Source: Erinaceus europaeus
Taxonomy: Eukaryota; Chordata; Mammalia; Eulipotyphla; Erinaceidae
DNA length: 64,000 nucleotides
Direction of reading: 5' to 3'
NCBI RefSeq assembly: GCF_950295315.1
Contig: NC_080162.1
Location: 70,244,962 to 70,308,961 of the forward strand
The position numbers and the translations under genes are program-made. This document shows positions 22,475-33,534 of this stretch, piece after piece (position 1 is the stretch's first letter; each line of letters begins with the position of its first letter). The notes beneath the pieces are model-generated. The model worked only from the letters and a program-made list of their open reading frames with translations. It was not told the origin of the DNA and searched no databases.

Positions 22475-23505
22475 TTTAAAAAAAATCTCTTTATTGGGGA
22501 ATTAATGTTCTACATTCAGCAGTAAACACAATAGTTTGTAAATGCATAACATTTCCCAGTTTTCCATATAACAATACCACCCCCACTGGGTTCTCTGTCA
22601 TCCCTTTTGGACCTGTATTCTACCCTCCAGCCACCCCAGAGTCTTTTACTTTGGTGCAATACACCAATTCCAGTTCAGGTTCTACTTGTGTTTTCTCTCC
22701 TGATCTTGTTTTTCAACTTCTTGAACTTGAACTTTCAACTTGAGAGTGATATCATCCCATATTCATCCTTCTATTTCTGACTTATTTCACTTAACATGAA
22801 TTTTTCAAGGTCCATCCACGATCGGCTGAAAACGGTGAAGTCACCATTTTTTATAGCTGAGTAGTAATCCATTGCTCAGCCACTCATCTGATGTTGGACA
22901 CCTGGGTTGCTTCCAGGTTTTGGCTATTACAAATTGTGCTAGTATGAACAAATGTGTACACAGATCTTTTTGGATGGGTGTGTTGGGTTCCTTAGGATAT
23001 ATACCCAGGAGAAGAATTGCAGGGTCATAGGGTAGGTCCATTTCTAGACTTCTGAGAGTTCTCCAGACAGTTCTCCACAGAGGTTGGACCAATTGACATT
23101 CCCACTAGCAGTGCAGGAGGGTTCCTTTGACCCCACACCCTCTCCAGCATTTGCTGCTGTTACCTTTTCTGATGTATGACATTCTCACAGGAGTGAAGTG
23201 GTATCTCCTTGTTGTCTTTATTTGCATTTCTCTGACAATCAAAGACTCGGAGCATTTTTTCCATGTGTTTCTCGGCCTTTTGGATCTCTTCTGTGGTGAA
23301 TATTCTGTCCATGTCCTCCCCCCATTTTTGGATAGAGTTATTTGTCTTCTTGTTGTTAAGTTTGGTAAGCTCTTTATATATTTTGGTTATTAAACTCTAC
23401 TCCTGCCTTGTTGCAGTCCCAGGTGGTCTCCATTAGTATTCCTAGTTGATCTAGGAGAGGAGAGGAGAGAGAAACACAGCTGCTGCTGCTCTGTACCCCC
23501 ACCTC
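22475..23505 (-). mobile_element. internally deleted L1: 5' UTR head joined to ORF2 end
   Basis: Read on the minus strand, about 107 bases (23505-23399) match the start of the L1 5' UTR at 25255 ('gagcagcagcagctgtgttt', 'caaggcagga'). They are followed directly at 23398 by the last third of ORF2 (residues like VQPLWRTVWRTLRSLEMDLP and YDPAILLLGIYPKE) and a 3' UTR ending 'ccccaataaagagat'. About 5 kb of 5' UTR, ORF1, endonuclease and RT is missing while both ends remain. The ORF2 piece is broken by frameshifts. Confidence 0.85.
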
Positions 23506-24344
23506 CAGAAGTCTGCTTTGTAATTTTTGTTATGCAGTATTATTGAGTCTCTTGATTTGTCCAACTGTCCATTACCCTGATCAACAAGAGATACAATGGC
23601 AACAAAGGGCAAAGGCAGAATATTGTCAAAGAAAACTGGCTAATACTACCCTTAGAAACAATGTGTGGGCTCAGGCCAGGAGCACTGCAAATGGACAAGC
23701 CTGGTAGGAAGCCAGGTACTAGTGGAGCAGTACTGACTAGGCCATAAGAGCAGAGTCCATTCAGTGACTCCTATACTACTTGCTGCATTCCCATCTTAGC
23801 AGTGTCTGCATTTAGGACATTACATCACCCAGTATAACATTCAAAGTTGGATTGAGCACTTGGCGGGGAGCAGGAGATCTGAGTGTTAGCTGTGGGTTTT
23901 CTGCAAGATCTCTGAGTGAGCAAGATAGGTCACTACTGTTCCTCAGTCTTAGGTTCCTCAGTAATAAAAGTAAGGTCTGCAAATAGGCTAATGAGCTAAT
24001 CTCTACAGCAGTAACTACTCTCCTTCCTCAAATTTCAGTTGATTTTAATACCCAAAGGTTTAAGATTTTATTGGTAGTCACTCCCTAAATTACCATCCAC
24101 TGAGGCAAAGGATAAAATAAACAAACAGATAGCAAGGCATAAACTGGTTCTGACAACTTCTATTTGAAAGGGGCATGATTCCACTCACTTTTCACAAGTC
24201 GAGACGTATCTGTGGCCAGTTCTAACCTCAAAAGGACAAAGTTATATAATCTTACCCTGGTCCTAGAAGACTAAGGACATGGAACATGCACAAACAGCCT
24301 TGATAAATAACTACTACATTATTGAACAGTTTTCCCATTGTAAT
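23506..24344. other. unique DNA with a possible MIR
   Basis: No gene recognised. 23885-24015 has a MIR-like order ('ctgcaagatctctgagtgag', 'ttaggttcctcagtaataaa', 'gtaaggtctgcaaatagg') but is very diverged. Confidence 0.4.
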
Positions 24345-24480
24345 GTTTTATTTATTTTCAGTGTTTATGAGGCAGAGAGAAATGGAAGGATTACTCTGAT
24401 GTATGCGATACCAGGGATCAAACTCAGGGACTCCATGCTTTCAAGTCCAATGTTTTATCCACTGTGCTTCATCCAAGGTC
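24345..24480 (-). mobile_element. SINE-D
   Basis: 'accagggatcaaactcaggg', 'ttcaagtccaatgttttatc' and 'cactgtgcttcatcc' give the reversed B box and head. Confidence 0.65.
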
Positions 24481-24497
24481 ACAGATTGTAGTACTGT

Positions 24498-24850
24498 GTT
24501 TTTTTTTTCTTTTTTCTGCCTCCAGGGTTACTGCTGGGGTTCGGTGCCTGCACTACAAAAATGGAAGCCATTTTCCTCATTTTATTGCCCTTGGTGTTAT
24601 CCTTGTTGTTGTTGTTGTCATTGCTGTCGTTGCTATTGGACAGAACAGAGAAATAGAGAGAGGAGAGGAGACATAGAGGGGGAGCCAAAGACAGACACCT
24701 GCAGACTTGCTTCACTGCAGACTTGCTTCACTGCAAACCGCCCCCCCATCCCGCGCAGGCAGGGAGCTGGGGGCTCGAACTGGGATCCTTACGCCAGTCC
24801 TTGCTTCGCACCATGCGCGCTTAATCTGCTGAGCTACCACCTGACGCCCA
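24498..24850 (-). mobile_element. SINE-A with 3' module
   Basis: 'gcctccagggttactgctgg', a GTT-rich tail, 'cacctgcagacttgcttcac' (the last 17 bases duplicated in tandem at about 24709-24735) and a reversed head ending 'gctaccacctgacgccc'. Confidence 0.9.
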
Positions 24851-24902
24851 TTGTAGTACTTTTAAACTTTAAATATTTCCCTCTTCTAGCTATAAGCATC
24901 AA

Positions 24903-25105
24903 TATTTATATTTATTTATTTTATTTGATAGGACAGAGAGAAATTGAGAGCAGGGAGGGAATTATATAGAGAAGAGAGAAATCTATATTGCTTCACCACT
25001 TATAAAACTTCCTCCCTGCAGGGGAGGATTGGGGACTTGAACCTGGGTCCTTGCACATGGCAATATGTGTGCTCCACCTGGTGCACCACACTGTGCAACC
25101 CCAGT
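24903..25105 (-). mobile_element. SINE-B
   Basis: 'ttatttgataggacagagag', 'ggacttgaacctgggtcctt' and 'ctccacctggtgcaccacac' identify the reversed class B copy. Confidence 0.85.
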
Positions 25106-25254
25106 ATAATTTTTCTGTAATGTGGCTTTTGTATGGATGTAACCCAGATACTAAACGATGTCACCGTGCCTTTGAGGTGTGAATAAAACTGTCTTGAGTT
25201 CTCTCCCCCCCATCTCCCTCTCCCTGTTTGTTGTGTTTGAGAAAATGAAATAAA

Positions 25255-26340
25255 ATAGGGAAGTGGGGCTATGGAGCAGCAGCAGCTGTGTTTCTCTCCT
25301 CTCCTCTCCCGGGTCAACTAGGAATACCAAAGGAGACCACCTGGGACCGCAACAAGGCAGGACTAGAAAGACTTCAGGAACCCACCAAACCACCGGGGAG
25401 TGCAAACACATGTGGCTTTGGACAGGGAGGAGCCTAAGGAGAAACTGAGCAGTTGGTAACAATCCAGCAATTTACCAGTTGAGGCACCACCTCCAGTCTG
25501 CTCCACCAACAAGGGGACTGCTGAAGGGAGGAGAGGACTCCCCTGAGACTCACCAAATGCAACTGTGAGTCTCCATTGCTACTGCCCTCAGAGGCTGGAG
25601 CAGCAGCGGGGGAGGCCCTGTGCTGACATCTGGTAACAGAGAACTGACCAGGAAACTCAGGAGAAGACCTACACCTCAGTGGCCTAGCAGTGGGGCTGTA
25701 GAGTGGGGGCCTTTCCACATTGTTTTCCTGAAGAGAACATGGTGAATAATTGCCTCAGAACCTACAGACTATAAACAGGACATATTTAGAAACTCACAGG
25801 GCCCAGCAGTGCTGCCCACCTTGGCAGAGAAGCTGAATTGGGCATGGAGCTTTGGATCCTTGGGGTGTGAGAATCTGTCTGCATAACCACTGTGCTACCT
25901 CTGCCCCACTCTGCTTTATCTCTTGGTCAGGAGTGAGTAATTAAGCTAAGAAGCGTACTTATAGTTTAAAAGTCCTCAGGCTCACATAGCCTACAGGGAA
26001 GAAAAAGAACAAAAGAGGCTTTAACAGCCACTGCCCTCCAACTCAGGGATTGAAATAATATTGAAACAACTGTTAATTTACACAACTGTGAACTCTTTAA
26101 GTACTTTACTTAGACACAAGTCAGTCCAGGCCAGAGTGATCAGTAATTTGAAAAGTACTGAGAGGAACCTCATAACATACTATATAGAATGGTTAAACCA
26201 ACAAGAAGAAATAATGGAGAGACGAACCAGGACAAGAGTCCAGCTAAAAGCCCCCCAAAGGTTGAACCACAAAATAGTGAGGTCAACATCCAAATGTTTG
26301 TTAAGGAAATCGTCACAGGAGTGAGTAAAGAGTTTGGGAG
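25255..26340 (+). mobile_element. L1 5' UTR and start of ORF1 region, fused to a 3' UTR
   Basis: Starts 'gaagtggggctatggagcag' and runs about 1.1 kb of GC-rich sequence typical of an L1 5' UTR; the reverse of its first 110 bases is at 23399-23505. A piece resembling SINE-C sits at 25843-25908. The part up to 26340 probably reaches the ORF1 region, then switches at 'gagtttgggag' directly to the L1 3' UTR. The assignment as L1 rests on the shared ends and the 3' UTR that follows. Confidence 0.7.
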
Positions 26341-26570
26341 ATGAGAAGAGAAAACACAAGTAGAGCCTGAACTGGAGTTGGTGTATTGCACCAAAGTAAA
26401 AGATTCTGAGGTGGGGGCGGGGAGAATACAGGTCCAAAAAAGATGACAGAGGACCTAGTGGGGGTTGTATTGTTATACAGAAAACTGGGAAATGTTATGC
26501 ATATACAAACTATTGTATTTACTGTTGAATGTTAAGCATTAATTCCCCAATAAAGAAATTAAAAAAAAAA
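26341..26570 (+). mobile_element. L1 3' UTR, first copy of a 241-bp duplication
   Basis: Contains 'gttggtgtattgcaccaaag', 'acagaggacctagtgggggt' and 'ccccaataaagaaatt' with an A10 tail. The duplicated unit starts with 'gagtttgggag' at 26330. Confidence 0.85.
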
Positions 26571-26710
26571 GAGTTTGGGAGATCAGAAAAGAAAACACAA
26601 GTAGAACCTGAACTGGAGTTGGTGTATTACACCAAAATAAAAGACTCTGGGGTTGGTAGGGGGTAGAGTACAGGTCCAAAAAGGATGACAGAGGACCTAG
26701 TGGGGGTTGT
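26571..26710 (+). mobile_element. L1 3' UTR, second copy, truncated
   Basis: Repeats 'gagtttgggagat' and the 3' UTR with about 10% differences, and stops after 'cctagtgggggttgta', where a SINE-A tail begins. Confidence 0.85.
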
Positions 26711-26772
26711 AATATCAACAACAAGTAAAAAAACAAGGGCAACAAAATGAAAAATAAATAAATATAAAATTC
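26711..26772 (+). mobile_element. SINE-A tail fragment
   Basis: 'atatcaacaacaagtaaaaa', 'acaagggcaacaaaatg' and an AAAT run. The head and body are missing. Confidence 0.65.
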
Positions 26773-27163
26773 TTTTTAAAAGTTCAAGAGAAACTGTGAA
26801 CAGTGATCTGAAAATGTGTTTACTGCTGTCACTTGTCTTTTACCTTGAAAATGAAATGTATGTTAATTCAGCAAAGGGGACTTCCAATTGCCAACCCTTC
26901 CTGTTGCACTGAAGGAGAGAGAAACAGAGATGAAGACTTGCATTTGAGCCTGCCGAGTTCACAGGTGTCTCAGGAGGAGCAGGTCTTCCTGCACTGACCA
27001 TTGCCATGAAGGCACACAGTTCACCTGCAAAGCATCAAGAGAACCATTTAGGGGCAGAGGGGCATGGGTGCTGAGGGCAATGTGCAAAGAGGGCTATTGG
27101 CAATTGCTTCGTGGAGAATTTCCCAAGTTATATCTACACATATAGGGCATTCTCTTATATTTA
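26773..27163. other. unique DNA
   Basis: No repeat or gene recognised. Confidence 0.35.
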
Positions 27164-27175
27164 CTAAGTAATTTT

Positions 27176-27446
27176 TTAAAAAATATTTATTCCCTTTTGT
27201 TGCCCTTGTTGTTTTATTGTTGTAGTTATTGTTGATATCATTGTTGTTGGATAGGACAGAGAGAAATGGAGAGAGGAGGGGAAGACAGAGAGGGGGAGAG
27301 AAAGATAGACACCTGCAGACCTGCTTCACTGCCTGTGAAGCGACGTCCCTGCAGGTGGGGAGCTGGGGCTTGAACTGGGATCCTTACGCTGGTCCTTGCA
27401 CTTCACGCCATGTGCGCTTCACCAGCTGCGCTACCACCCAACTCCC
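27176..27446 (-). mobile_element. SINE-A without 3' module
   Basis: A perfect 12-bp duplication CTAAGTAATTTT (27164-27175 and 27447-27458) fixes its limits. The tail starts directly with 'cccttttgttgcccttgttg', so the GCCTCCAGG module is absent. The head is complete. Confidence 0.95.
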
Positions 27447-27599
27447 CTAAGTAATTTTCTATCCCAGTCTTTTGCAAAAAGCTCAACATTTTCTCCATTT
27501 GTCCCTGCCAAGGGTTATTCCTGGTCTGATTTGAGAGGGGTGACCCCTTCAGTTGCTTATTGCACTTTCATAATGTGTTTACTCTCACCTTATCCAATT

Positions 27600-27730
27600 G
27601 TAATAGCTTCCATGGGGGGGATTAGATAGAAATACCCCATTTTATAGTTGGAGAAATGGAGTCCTAGAGAAGTAATGGACTCACCTTAGAGCTCCCACTT
27701 CCTTGGTAATAACACTGAGATTAGCATCCC
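27600..27730 (-). repeat. MIR fragment
   Basis: 'aaataccccattttatagtt', 'ggagaaatggagtcctagag' and 'aagtaatggactcacc' are the reversed MIR 3' half. Confidence 0.65.
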
Positions 27731-28535
27731 AAATCACTTGAAATCTAGTCCTGAACTGACTTTGAAGCCCACGACTATCCAAAAGAACCCAAGGTCACCA
27801 GGATGTGCCTTTATCAAGAGTCCCAGTGCCCCTGGCAGACATCACAAAAAGAACCAGGTAACTAGAGCCTCTACACCATCAGCAGAGGCTAATGGATCTT
27901 CTTTCCCTCCATGGGTTAGCTGGGACTGGCAACACTCATCCCCCAAAATAAGGTCTTTCTCCACCTCTTTGAGTGAATGTAATATTTTCCATTATGCAAC
28001 AGCAACACCTCCGTTTCTGAAGTTTTGCTTTGCATGTTATTATGTAGGGAAAACTCCTGGCCTTGCTGTAACTAACAAGATGACCTAATAAATTTTATCT
28101 TATGAAAAATAGCCTGTGTTTTCCCTGCACTTATAAGCCCTCCACTTTCTAAGAATTATAAAATAAAATTGGCTACTAAAAAAAAAAAAGTGAAACTCCT
28201 GCAAGATGATAACACTTCCTGCAGCGTCAAAGGAGCTAATGTTGGTGATAGCTACTGAGAACTATAAAAACTCTTTTCTTACCTTCCCAGTGCTTCCCCT
28301 GCTATTATTTCCTGCCACTTTGCCCCACCCCCCGCCTGGTACAGTATATAATGTCTTCTGTGCTGTGTATGAGAAAATAAACTCACAGTGGTGCAACCCT
28401 CCACAGGGTATCCATCTCCCCGACTTTGCACTGGTTCTTTGGTCAATGATTAACCAGATACACCAGTCTCAGAATTCTGAATTTGTGTTTTCTTTTTCTG
28501 AGGAGCTGAGACCTTGCACATGTGTGATTTTACTG
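27731..28535. other. unique DNA, no gene seen
   Basis: Open frames at 27738-28088 and 28206-28664 lack recognisable domains. A12 at 28179-28190 could mark an old retroposon end. Purine- and pyrimidine-rich patches, nothing further. Confidence 0.4.
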
Positions 28536-28660
28536 CTTACAGAGGTCCCCTCACCCCCATGTCATGGTACTTTCATGTATTGCTGGCACTTCAACCTGGG
28601 CTGCGTGCATGGCAAGGTATATGCCCTTCCTAGTGAGCTAATGCTCCAACCCCTGCGGTT
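28536..28660 (-). mobile_element. SINE-E relative
   Basis: 'gtgcatggcaaggtatatgc' and 'gtgagctaatgctccaaccc' are the reversed head, with 'ggcacttcaacctgggctgc' as the B-box region. Confidence 0.6.
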
Positions 28661-29348
28661 GTAAATGTTAGGTCAGCAACATCATGGGTCCATTGGAGGG
28701 TTTTCACTGTGGTTTGGTAAATGAGAGTGCACCAGGCCTAGTGGCACACCAGCAGTGGTGGGGCTACCCCTGGGGTAGAGACAGCTATCTGGCATCTGGG
28801 GCCTCAGTGTCAGACTATTCCTATGATGATCTACCTGTTGATTACTTGGTTCCCTGCATCTTCTGTGATCTGTCTGAAGTGCCTCTGATAAATTCCATTC
28901 AGACTCCACTTAACCAGATATGGTTTCCCTTGCTTTCCAATATCTGACAATCAGTCTCTCAATTACTACAGTCTAAGAATAGAGCAAATAAATACCTAAA
29001 ATGTGAACCGTTTCTTAGTGAACTGTGGCTTGTTAGGTGGAGTTCAGAAAGGAAATGGACAGACCCTCTTCAGAGGATCACCTTGCCGTAACTGTTAGAT
29101 TATTACTCAGAAGAGAGTCACTCCTGGTTACTTGCTATCAAGTGGTCAGCATTCATTATCAGTTACTTCACACTAGTTGAGTTCCTACTGTATGCGACAA
29201 AGTCAGATTTCATTAAGACTCAGAGAGCACACAGGCCAAAATTTCCATAACTGGAATTTTCAGTTACTATAGAATTCAGTCTCTAATAGGAAGACCACAT
29301 AACTACTTGATTCTTCCCCCGCACACAGTTTCCCACTAATTCAAAGGG
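28661..29348. other. unique DNA, no gene seen
   Basis: Fairly GC-balanced. Overlapping open frames on both strands at 28682-28947 have no recognisable domain. Confidence 0.4.
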
Positions 29349-29665
29349 TCCTGTGAACACCTATATTCATGGGTGCATTAACCACAATAACCAAGATATG
29401 GAAGTAGCCTAAATGATGACCAGTGGATGACTGAATAAAAAAAGTAATGAGATTTACATTCAATAGAATACTACTTTGCAACTAAAAAGACAGTACTGTA
29501 TCCTTCAGGACAAAATGGATTGAGAACAAGAAATCATTATGCTTAGTGAATTAACAAAAAACAGAAAAAGAGGTGAAAGACAACTACACAGAACTTTGGT
29601 GGTATAGAATGAAACTATACTCCTGAAATCTTATTATTTTGTAAGCCAGTATCAAATCACTAATA
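29349..29665 (+). repeat. ancient mammalian L1 (L1M-type) fragment
   Basis: 'ccaagatatggaagtagcct', 'aaatgatgaccagtggatga' and 'aatagaatactactttgcaa' match the ORF2 end and start of 3' UTR of old mammalian L1s, at lower similarity than the hedgehog L1 copies. Confidence 0.75.
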
Positions 29666-29699
29666 AAAATAGCTGTTTCAAACAGTGGTATATGGACTG

Positions 29700-29978
29700 T
29701 TTTCCTTTTTTTGTTGTTGCCCTTGTTGTTTTATTGTTGTTGTAGTTATTATTGCTGTTGATGTCGTCATTGTTGGATAGGACAAATGGAGAGAGAAATG
29801 GAAAGAGGAGGGGAAGACAGAGAGGGAGAGAGAGAGACAGACACCTGCAGACCTGCTTCACCGCTTGTGAAGCTACGCCCCTACAAGTGGGGAGCGGGGC
29901 TTGAACAGGGATCTTCACACCAGTCCTTGCGCTTTGCGCCACGTGCGCTTAACCCGCGGCGCTACCGCCTGATTCCCA
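29700..29978 (-). mobile_element. SINE-A without 3' module
   Basis: 'ttgttgttgcccttgttgtt', 'cctgcagacctgcttcaccg' and a reversed head ending 'ctaccgcctgattccc'. Confidence 0.9.
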
Positions 29979-29979
29979 C

Positions 29980-30003
29980 TTTTTTTTTTTTTTTTTTTTT
30001 TTT
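29980..30003. repeat. poly(T) run
   Basis: 24 T residues, probably a retroelement tail in reverse, directly after the head of the SINE on its left. Confidence 0.85.
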
Positions 30004-30114
30004 AGATAAACCATCTGTAAATTTTGTGGCTGGGTTATCTGGTCCAGATACAAATGATACAGAAGACATTGCGTTCCTGCTCCCACGAGTTTCTCATCTC
30101 CTCTCCCGCCTGCG

Positions 30115-30360
30115 ACACTAGCCCAGCAGTGAAGCAGGTCTGCAAGTGTCTTTCTCTCCCCCGTCTTCCCTTCCTCTCTCCATTTCTCTCTGTCCTATCA
30201 AACAGCGATAGCAACAATAATAATATAATAATACCCACAGCAACAATAAAACAACAAGGGCAACAAAAGGGAAAAATAATAGCCTCCAGGAGCAGTGGAT
30301 TCATGGTGCTGGCACCGAGCCCCAGCAATAACCCTGGAGACAAAAAAAAAAAAAAAAAAA
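30115..30360 (+). mobile_element. SINE-A with 3' module, 5'-truncated
   Basis: Begins inside the body at 'agcagtgaagcaggtctgca'. It retains the CAA/AAT tail, the module from GCCTCCAGG (30282-30290) to 'ccctggaga' and a long poly(A). The tRNA-like head is missing. Confidence 0.85.
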
Positions 30361-30490
30361 GGCAGAGAAAGAGTAAAAGACCACAGCACCAAAGCTTCCT
30401 TCAATGCAGTAGGAGCCAGACTTGAACTTGGGTCATTCATATGGCAAAGTAGTAAATGTACTATCCAAGTGAGTTATTTTGCTGACCTAA
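30361..30490 (-). mobile_element. SINE-E
   Basis: 'gagccagacttgaacttggg' and 'ctatccaagtgagttatttt' are the reversed B box and head. Confidence 0.65.
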
Positions 30491-30509
30491 TTTTTAAAAA
30501 AAAAAACTT

Positions 30510-30788
30510 AAGGGAGTTGGGCGGTAGTGCGACGGGTTAAGCACACTTGGCGTGAACAAGGACAGGCATAAGTATCCTGGTTTGAGCCCCCGGCTCCCCA
30601 CCTGCAGGGGAGTCACTTCACAAGCGGTGAAGCAGGTCTGCAGGTGTCTTTCTCTCCCCCTCTCTGTCTTACTCTCCTCTCTCCATTTCTCTCTGTCCTA
30701 TCTAACAAGGACAATATCAATAACAACAACAATAATAACTACAACAACAATAAAAACAAGGGCAACAAAAGGGAAAATAAATTTTAAA
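30510..30788 (+). mobile_element. SINE-A without 3' module
   Basis: Complete head 'gggagttgggcggtagtgcg', 'tgaagcaggtctgcaggtgt' and CAA/AAT tail ending directly in an A-rich run. Confidence 0.92.
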
Positions 30789-30807
30789 AAATGATACAGA
30801 AATGCTC

Positions 30808-31025
30808 TTTTAATTTTTTATTTATTTACTTATTTATTTATTGTGTAGAGGCAGAGAGAAATTGTGAGGGAAGGGAGAAATAGAGAGGGAGAGAGAGAGA
30901 GACCTGCAGCACTGTTTCACTACTCACAAAGCTTCCGCCTTTCAGGTGAGGACTGTGAGCCTGAGACCAGGTAATTAGTTGCACACTGCAATGTGTGTCC
31001 CCAACTGGGCGTGCCACAGCCCCGC
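30808..31025 (-). mobile_element. SINE-B
   Basis: 'gagacctgcagcactgtttc', 'gcacactgcaatgtgtgtcc' and 'gggcgtgccacagccccg', reversed class B; the B box is diverged. Confidence 0.8.
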
Positions 31026-31097
31026 GCTGATACAGAAATATTTCATAAAGTGGTATAGTGCCCAGCTGAGCAAAGCATATTACCAAATGTAATGATT

Positions 31098-31300
31098 GGG
31101 GCCAGGTGGTGGTACACCTGGTTGAGCATACGTGTTACAACATGCAAGGACTGGGTTCAAGCCCCTGGTCCCCACCTGCAGGGGGTAAGCTTCACAAGTG
31201 GTGAAGCAGAGCTGCAGGTGTCTCTCTGTCTCTCTCCCTCTCTATCTCCCCATTCTCTCTCAATTTCTGTCCGTCTCAATGCAATAAATAAAGATAATTT
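31098..31300 (+). mobile_element. SINE-B
   Basis: 'ggggccaggtggtggtacac', 'ggactgggttcaagcccctg', 'aagcttcacaagtggtgaag' and an A-rich tail: a near-consensus copy. Confidence 0.92.
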
Positions 31301-31304
31301 TAAA

Positions 31305-31694
31305 AAACTTTTTTAAAAGGTTAAAAAAAAAGAATAAGCCCAGAAAAAACTCACTAGCACATAGCAGATATAACCCTGAAAGTGGGTGAATACCTGGGTG
31401 GTAGTTGGTGGAAAGGACAGTGACTGCACATAGCAGACACTAGCTGCCATTGTCACTAGCAGCTCAGTTTAGGGACAGAAGAGAGACTTGGGGCTCTTTA
31501 GCCTTGGCTTTAAGGAATTTCCCATAAGGGCCAATATTGTGTGTGTGTGTGTGTGGGGGGTGTATTATGAAGTGTTTAGCAGCATCTCCGATCTCTAGTC
31601 ACAAGATGCCTGTACTACTTTTTCTCATTTGCATCAACCAGACACAAATGTCAAATTTTCCTTATTGGAAGGAAAAATCAAATACCAATCGATC
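31305..31694. other. unique DNA with a GT run
   Basis: GT repeat at about 31540-31556 followed by a G run. No gene recognised. Confidence 0.35.
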
Positions 31695-31862
31695 TATTTG
31701 ACAATCAATTCCTTAACATTTTCCTACTGATGAGTATATGGGTAGTACACACATTTTTCCCTTGTCACAAACAATACTACACTAACCATACTATGTATAT
31801 ACAAATCCTTGTCCAATGTGTTTGATTTTTCCATAGAATACATTACTAGAAATAAAACATCA
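31695..31862 (-). repeat. ancient L1 (L1M-type) fragment
   Basis: The order 'gtcacaaacaatactacact', 'caaatccttgtccaatgtgt' and 'tagaatacattactagaaat' matches reversed ORF2/3' UTR of old mammalian L1. Confidence 0.6.
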
Positions 31863-32641
31863 TAAAAAAGCAGAGAGAGAGAGAGACAGAGAGAGATGGG
31901 GGAAGGGTTTTTCCCCAACTCCCATATTTTTACCTGGTCAGTGATTTTTGTCTACAAACTTAGTTTGCTAATGATCATAATATACAAACATGATTATATA
32001 CTAAATTCTATGTCTGACTGGTCTAACCTATTTTATTTATCTATCCATTTTGTCCTATATCAACACATTTCTTTTAAAAATTTCTTTATTGGGGGATTGT
32101 TTTATAATAAATAGTAAATACAAGAATTTCTCCATGCACAACATTTCTCAGTTTTCCACACAACAATATAACCCCCACCAGGTCCTCTTCCATCATGTTC
32201 CAGGACCTGAACTTTCCCCACCACCCACCCCAGCATCTTTTACTTTGGTGCAATACACCAACTCCAGCCCAAGTTCTGTTTTGTGTTTTCTCTTCTGATC
32301 TTGTTTTTCAACTTCTGCCTGAGAGTGAGACCATCCCATATTCATCCTCCTGTTTCTGACTTATTTCATTTAACATGATTTCTTCAAGCTCCATCCAAGA
32401 TGGGCTGAAAATGGTGAAATCACCATTTTTAATAGCTGAGTAGTATTCCATCGTGTATATATATCACAACTTGCTCAGCCACTCATCTATTGTTAGACAC
32501 CTATGTTTCTTCCAGGTTTTGGCTATTAGAAATTGTGCTGCTATGAACATAGGTATACACAAATCTTTTTGTATGGGTGTTTGGGTTCCTTAGGATATAT
32601 CCCCAGGAGAGGAATTGCAGGATCATAGGGTAGGTCCATTT

Positions 32642-32907
32642 TTTTTAAAGTCTTCTTTTTTAATTCTCTTTTGTTGACCTTGTTTTTTTAATTGTTGTTG
32701 TCATTGTTGGATAGGACAGAGAGAAATGAAGAAAATAGGGAAAGACAGAGAGGGAGAGAGAAAGACAGACATCTGCAGACCTGCTACACCGCTTGTGAAG
32801 AGACTCCCCCGCAGGTGGGGAGCCAGGGGCTTGAACCTGGATCCTTATGCTGGTCCTTGAGCTTTGCGCCACGTGTGCTTAACCAGCTGCGCTACTGCCC
32901 AACTCCC
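32642..32907 (-). mobile_element. SINE-A without 3' module, inside L1
   Basis: A perfect 14-bp duplication GGGTAGGTCCATTT (32628-32641 and 32908-32921) shows insertion into the L1. Confidence 0.95.
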
Positions 32908-33094
32908 GGGTAGGTCCATTTCTAGCCTTCTGAGAGTTCTCCAGACTGCTCTCCACAGAGGTTGGACCAACTGACATTCCCACCAGCAGTGCAGGAGGGT
33001 TCCTTAGACTCTATAACCTCTCCAGTATTTGTTGCTGCTATCTTTTCTGATGTATGACATTTTCACAAGAGTGAAGTGGTGTCTCAGTGTTGTT

Positions 33095-33534
33095 GTTGTT
33101 TTTCATTTTTTATTTATAAGAAGGAAGCACTGACTAAACCATAGGATAAGAGGGTTACAACTTCACACAATTCCCACTACCAAAATTCTATATCCCATCC
33201 CCTCCCCTGATAGCTGCCCTATTCTTTAACCCTCTGGGAGGATGGACCCAAGGTCATTGTGGGATGCAGAAGGTGGAAGGGCTGGATTCTGTAATTGCTT
33301 CCTTGCTGAACATGGACGTTGACAGGTCGATTCATACTCCCAGCCTGTCTTTCACTTTCCATAATGGGGAAGGGTTCTGGGGAAGCAGTGCTCCAGGACA
33401 CATTGGTGGGGTTGTCTGGTCAGCATCATGCTAGCATCTGGAACCTGGTGGCTGAAAAGAGAGTTAACATACAAAGCCAAACAAATTGTTGACCAATCAT
33501 GGACCTAAAGAGGGCCCCCAACTCTTCATCTGCA
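33095..33534 (-). mobile_element. L1 3' UTR fragment nested in L1
   Basis: A perfect 12-bp duplication CTCAGTGTTGTT (33083-33094 and 33535-33546) frames a 440-bp fragment of the other 3' UTR subfamily ('cagttcccaccacc' type; here 'cacaattcccactaccaaaa'). Confidence 0.93.

Noticed and set aside
24403..24969. 188-codon open frame
   Set aside because: It runs through SINE-D, SINE-A and the start of SINE-B, and has no cellular domain.
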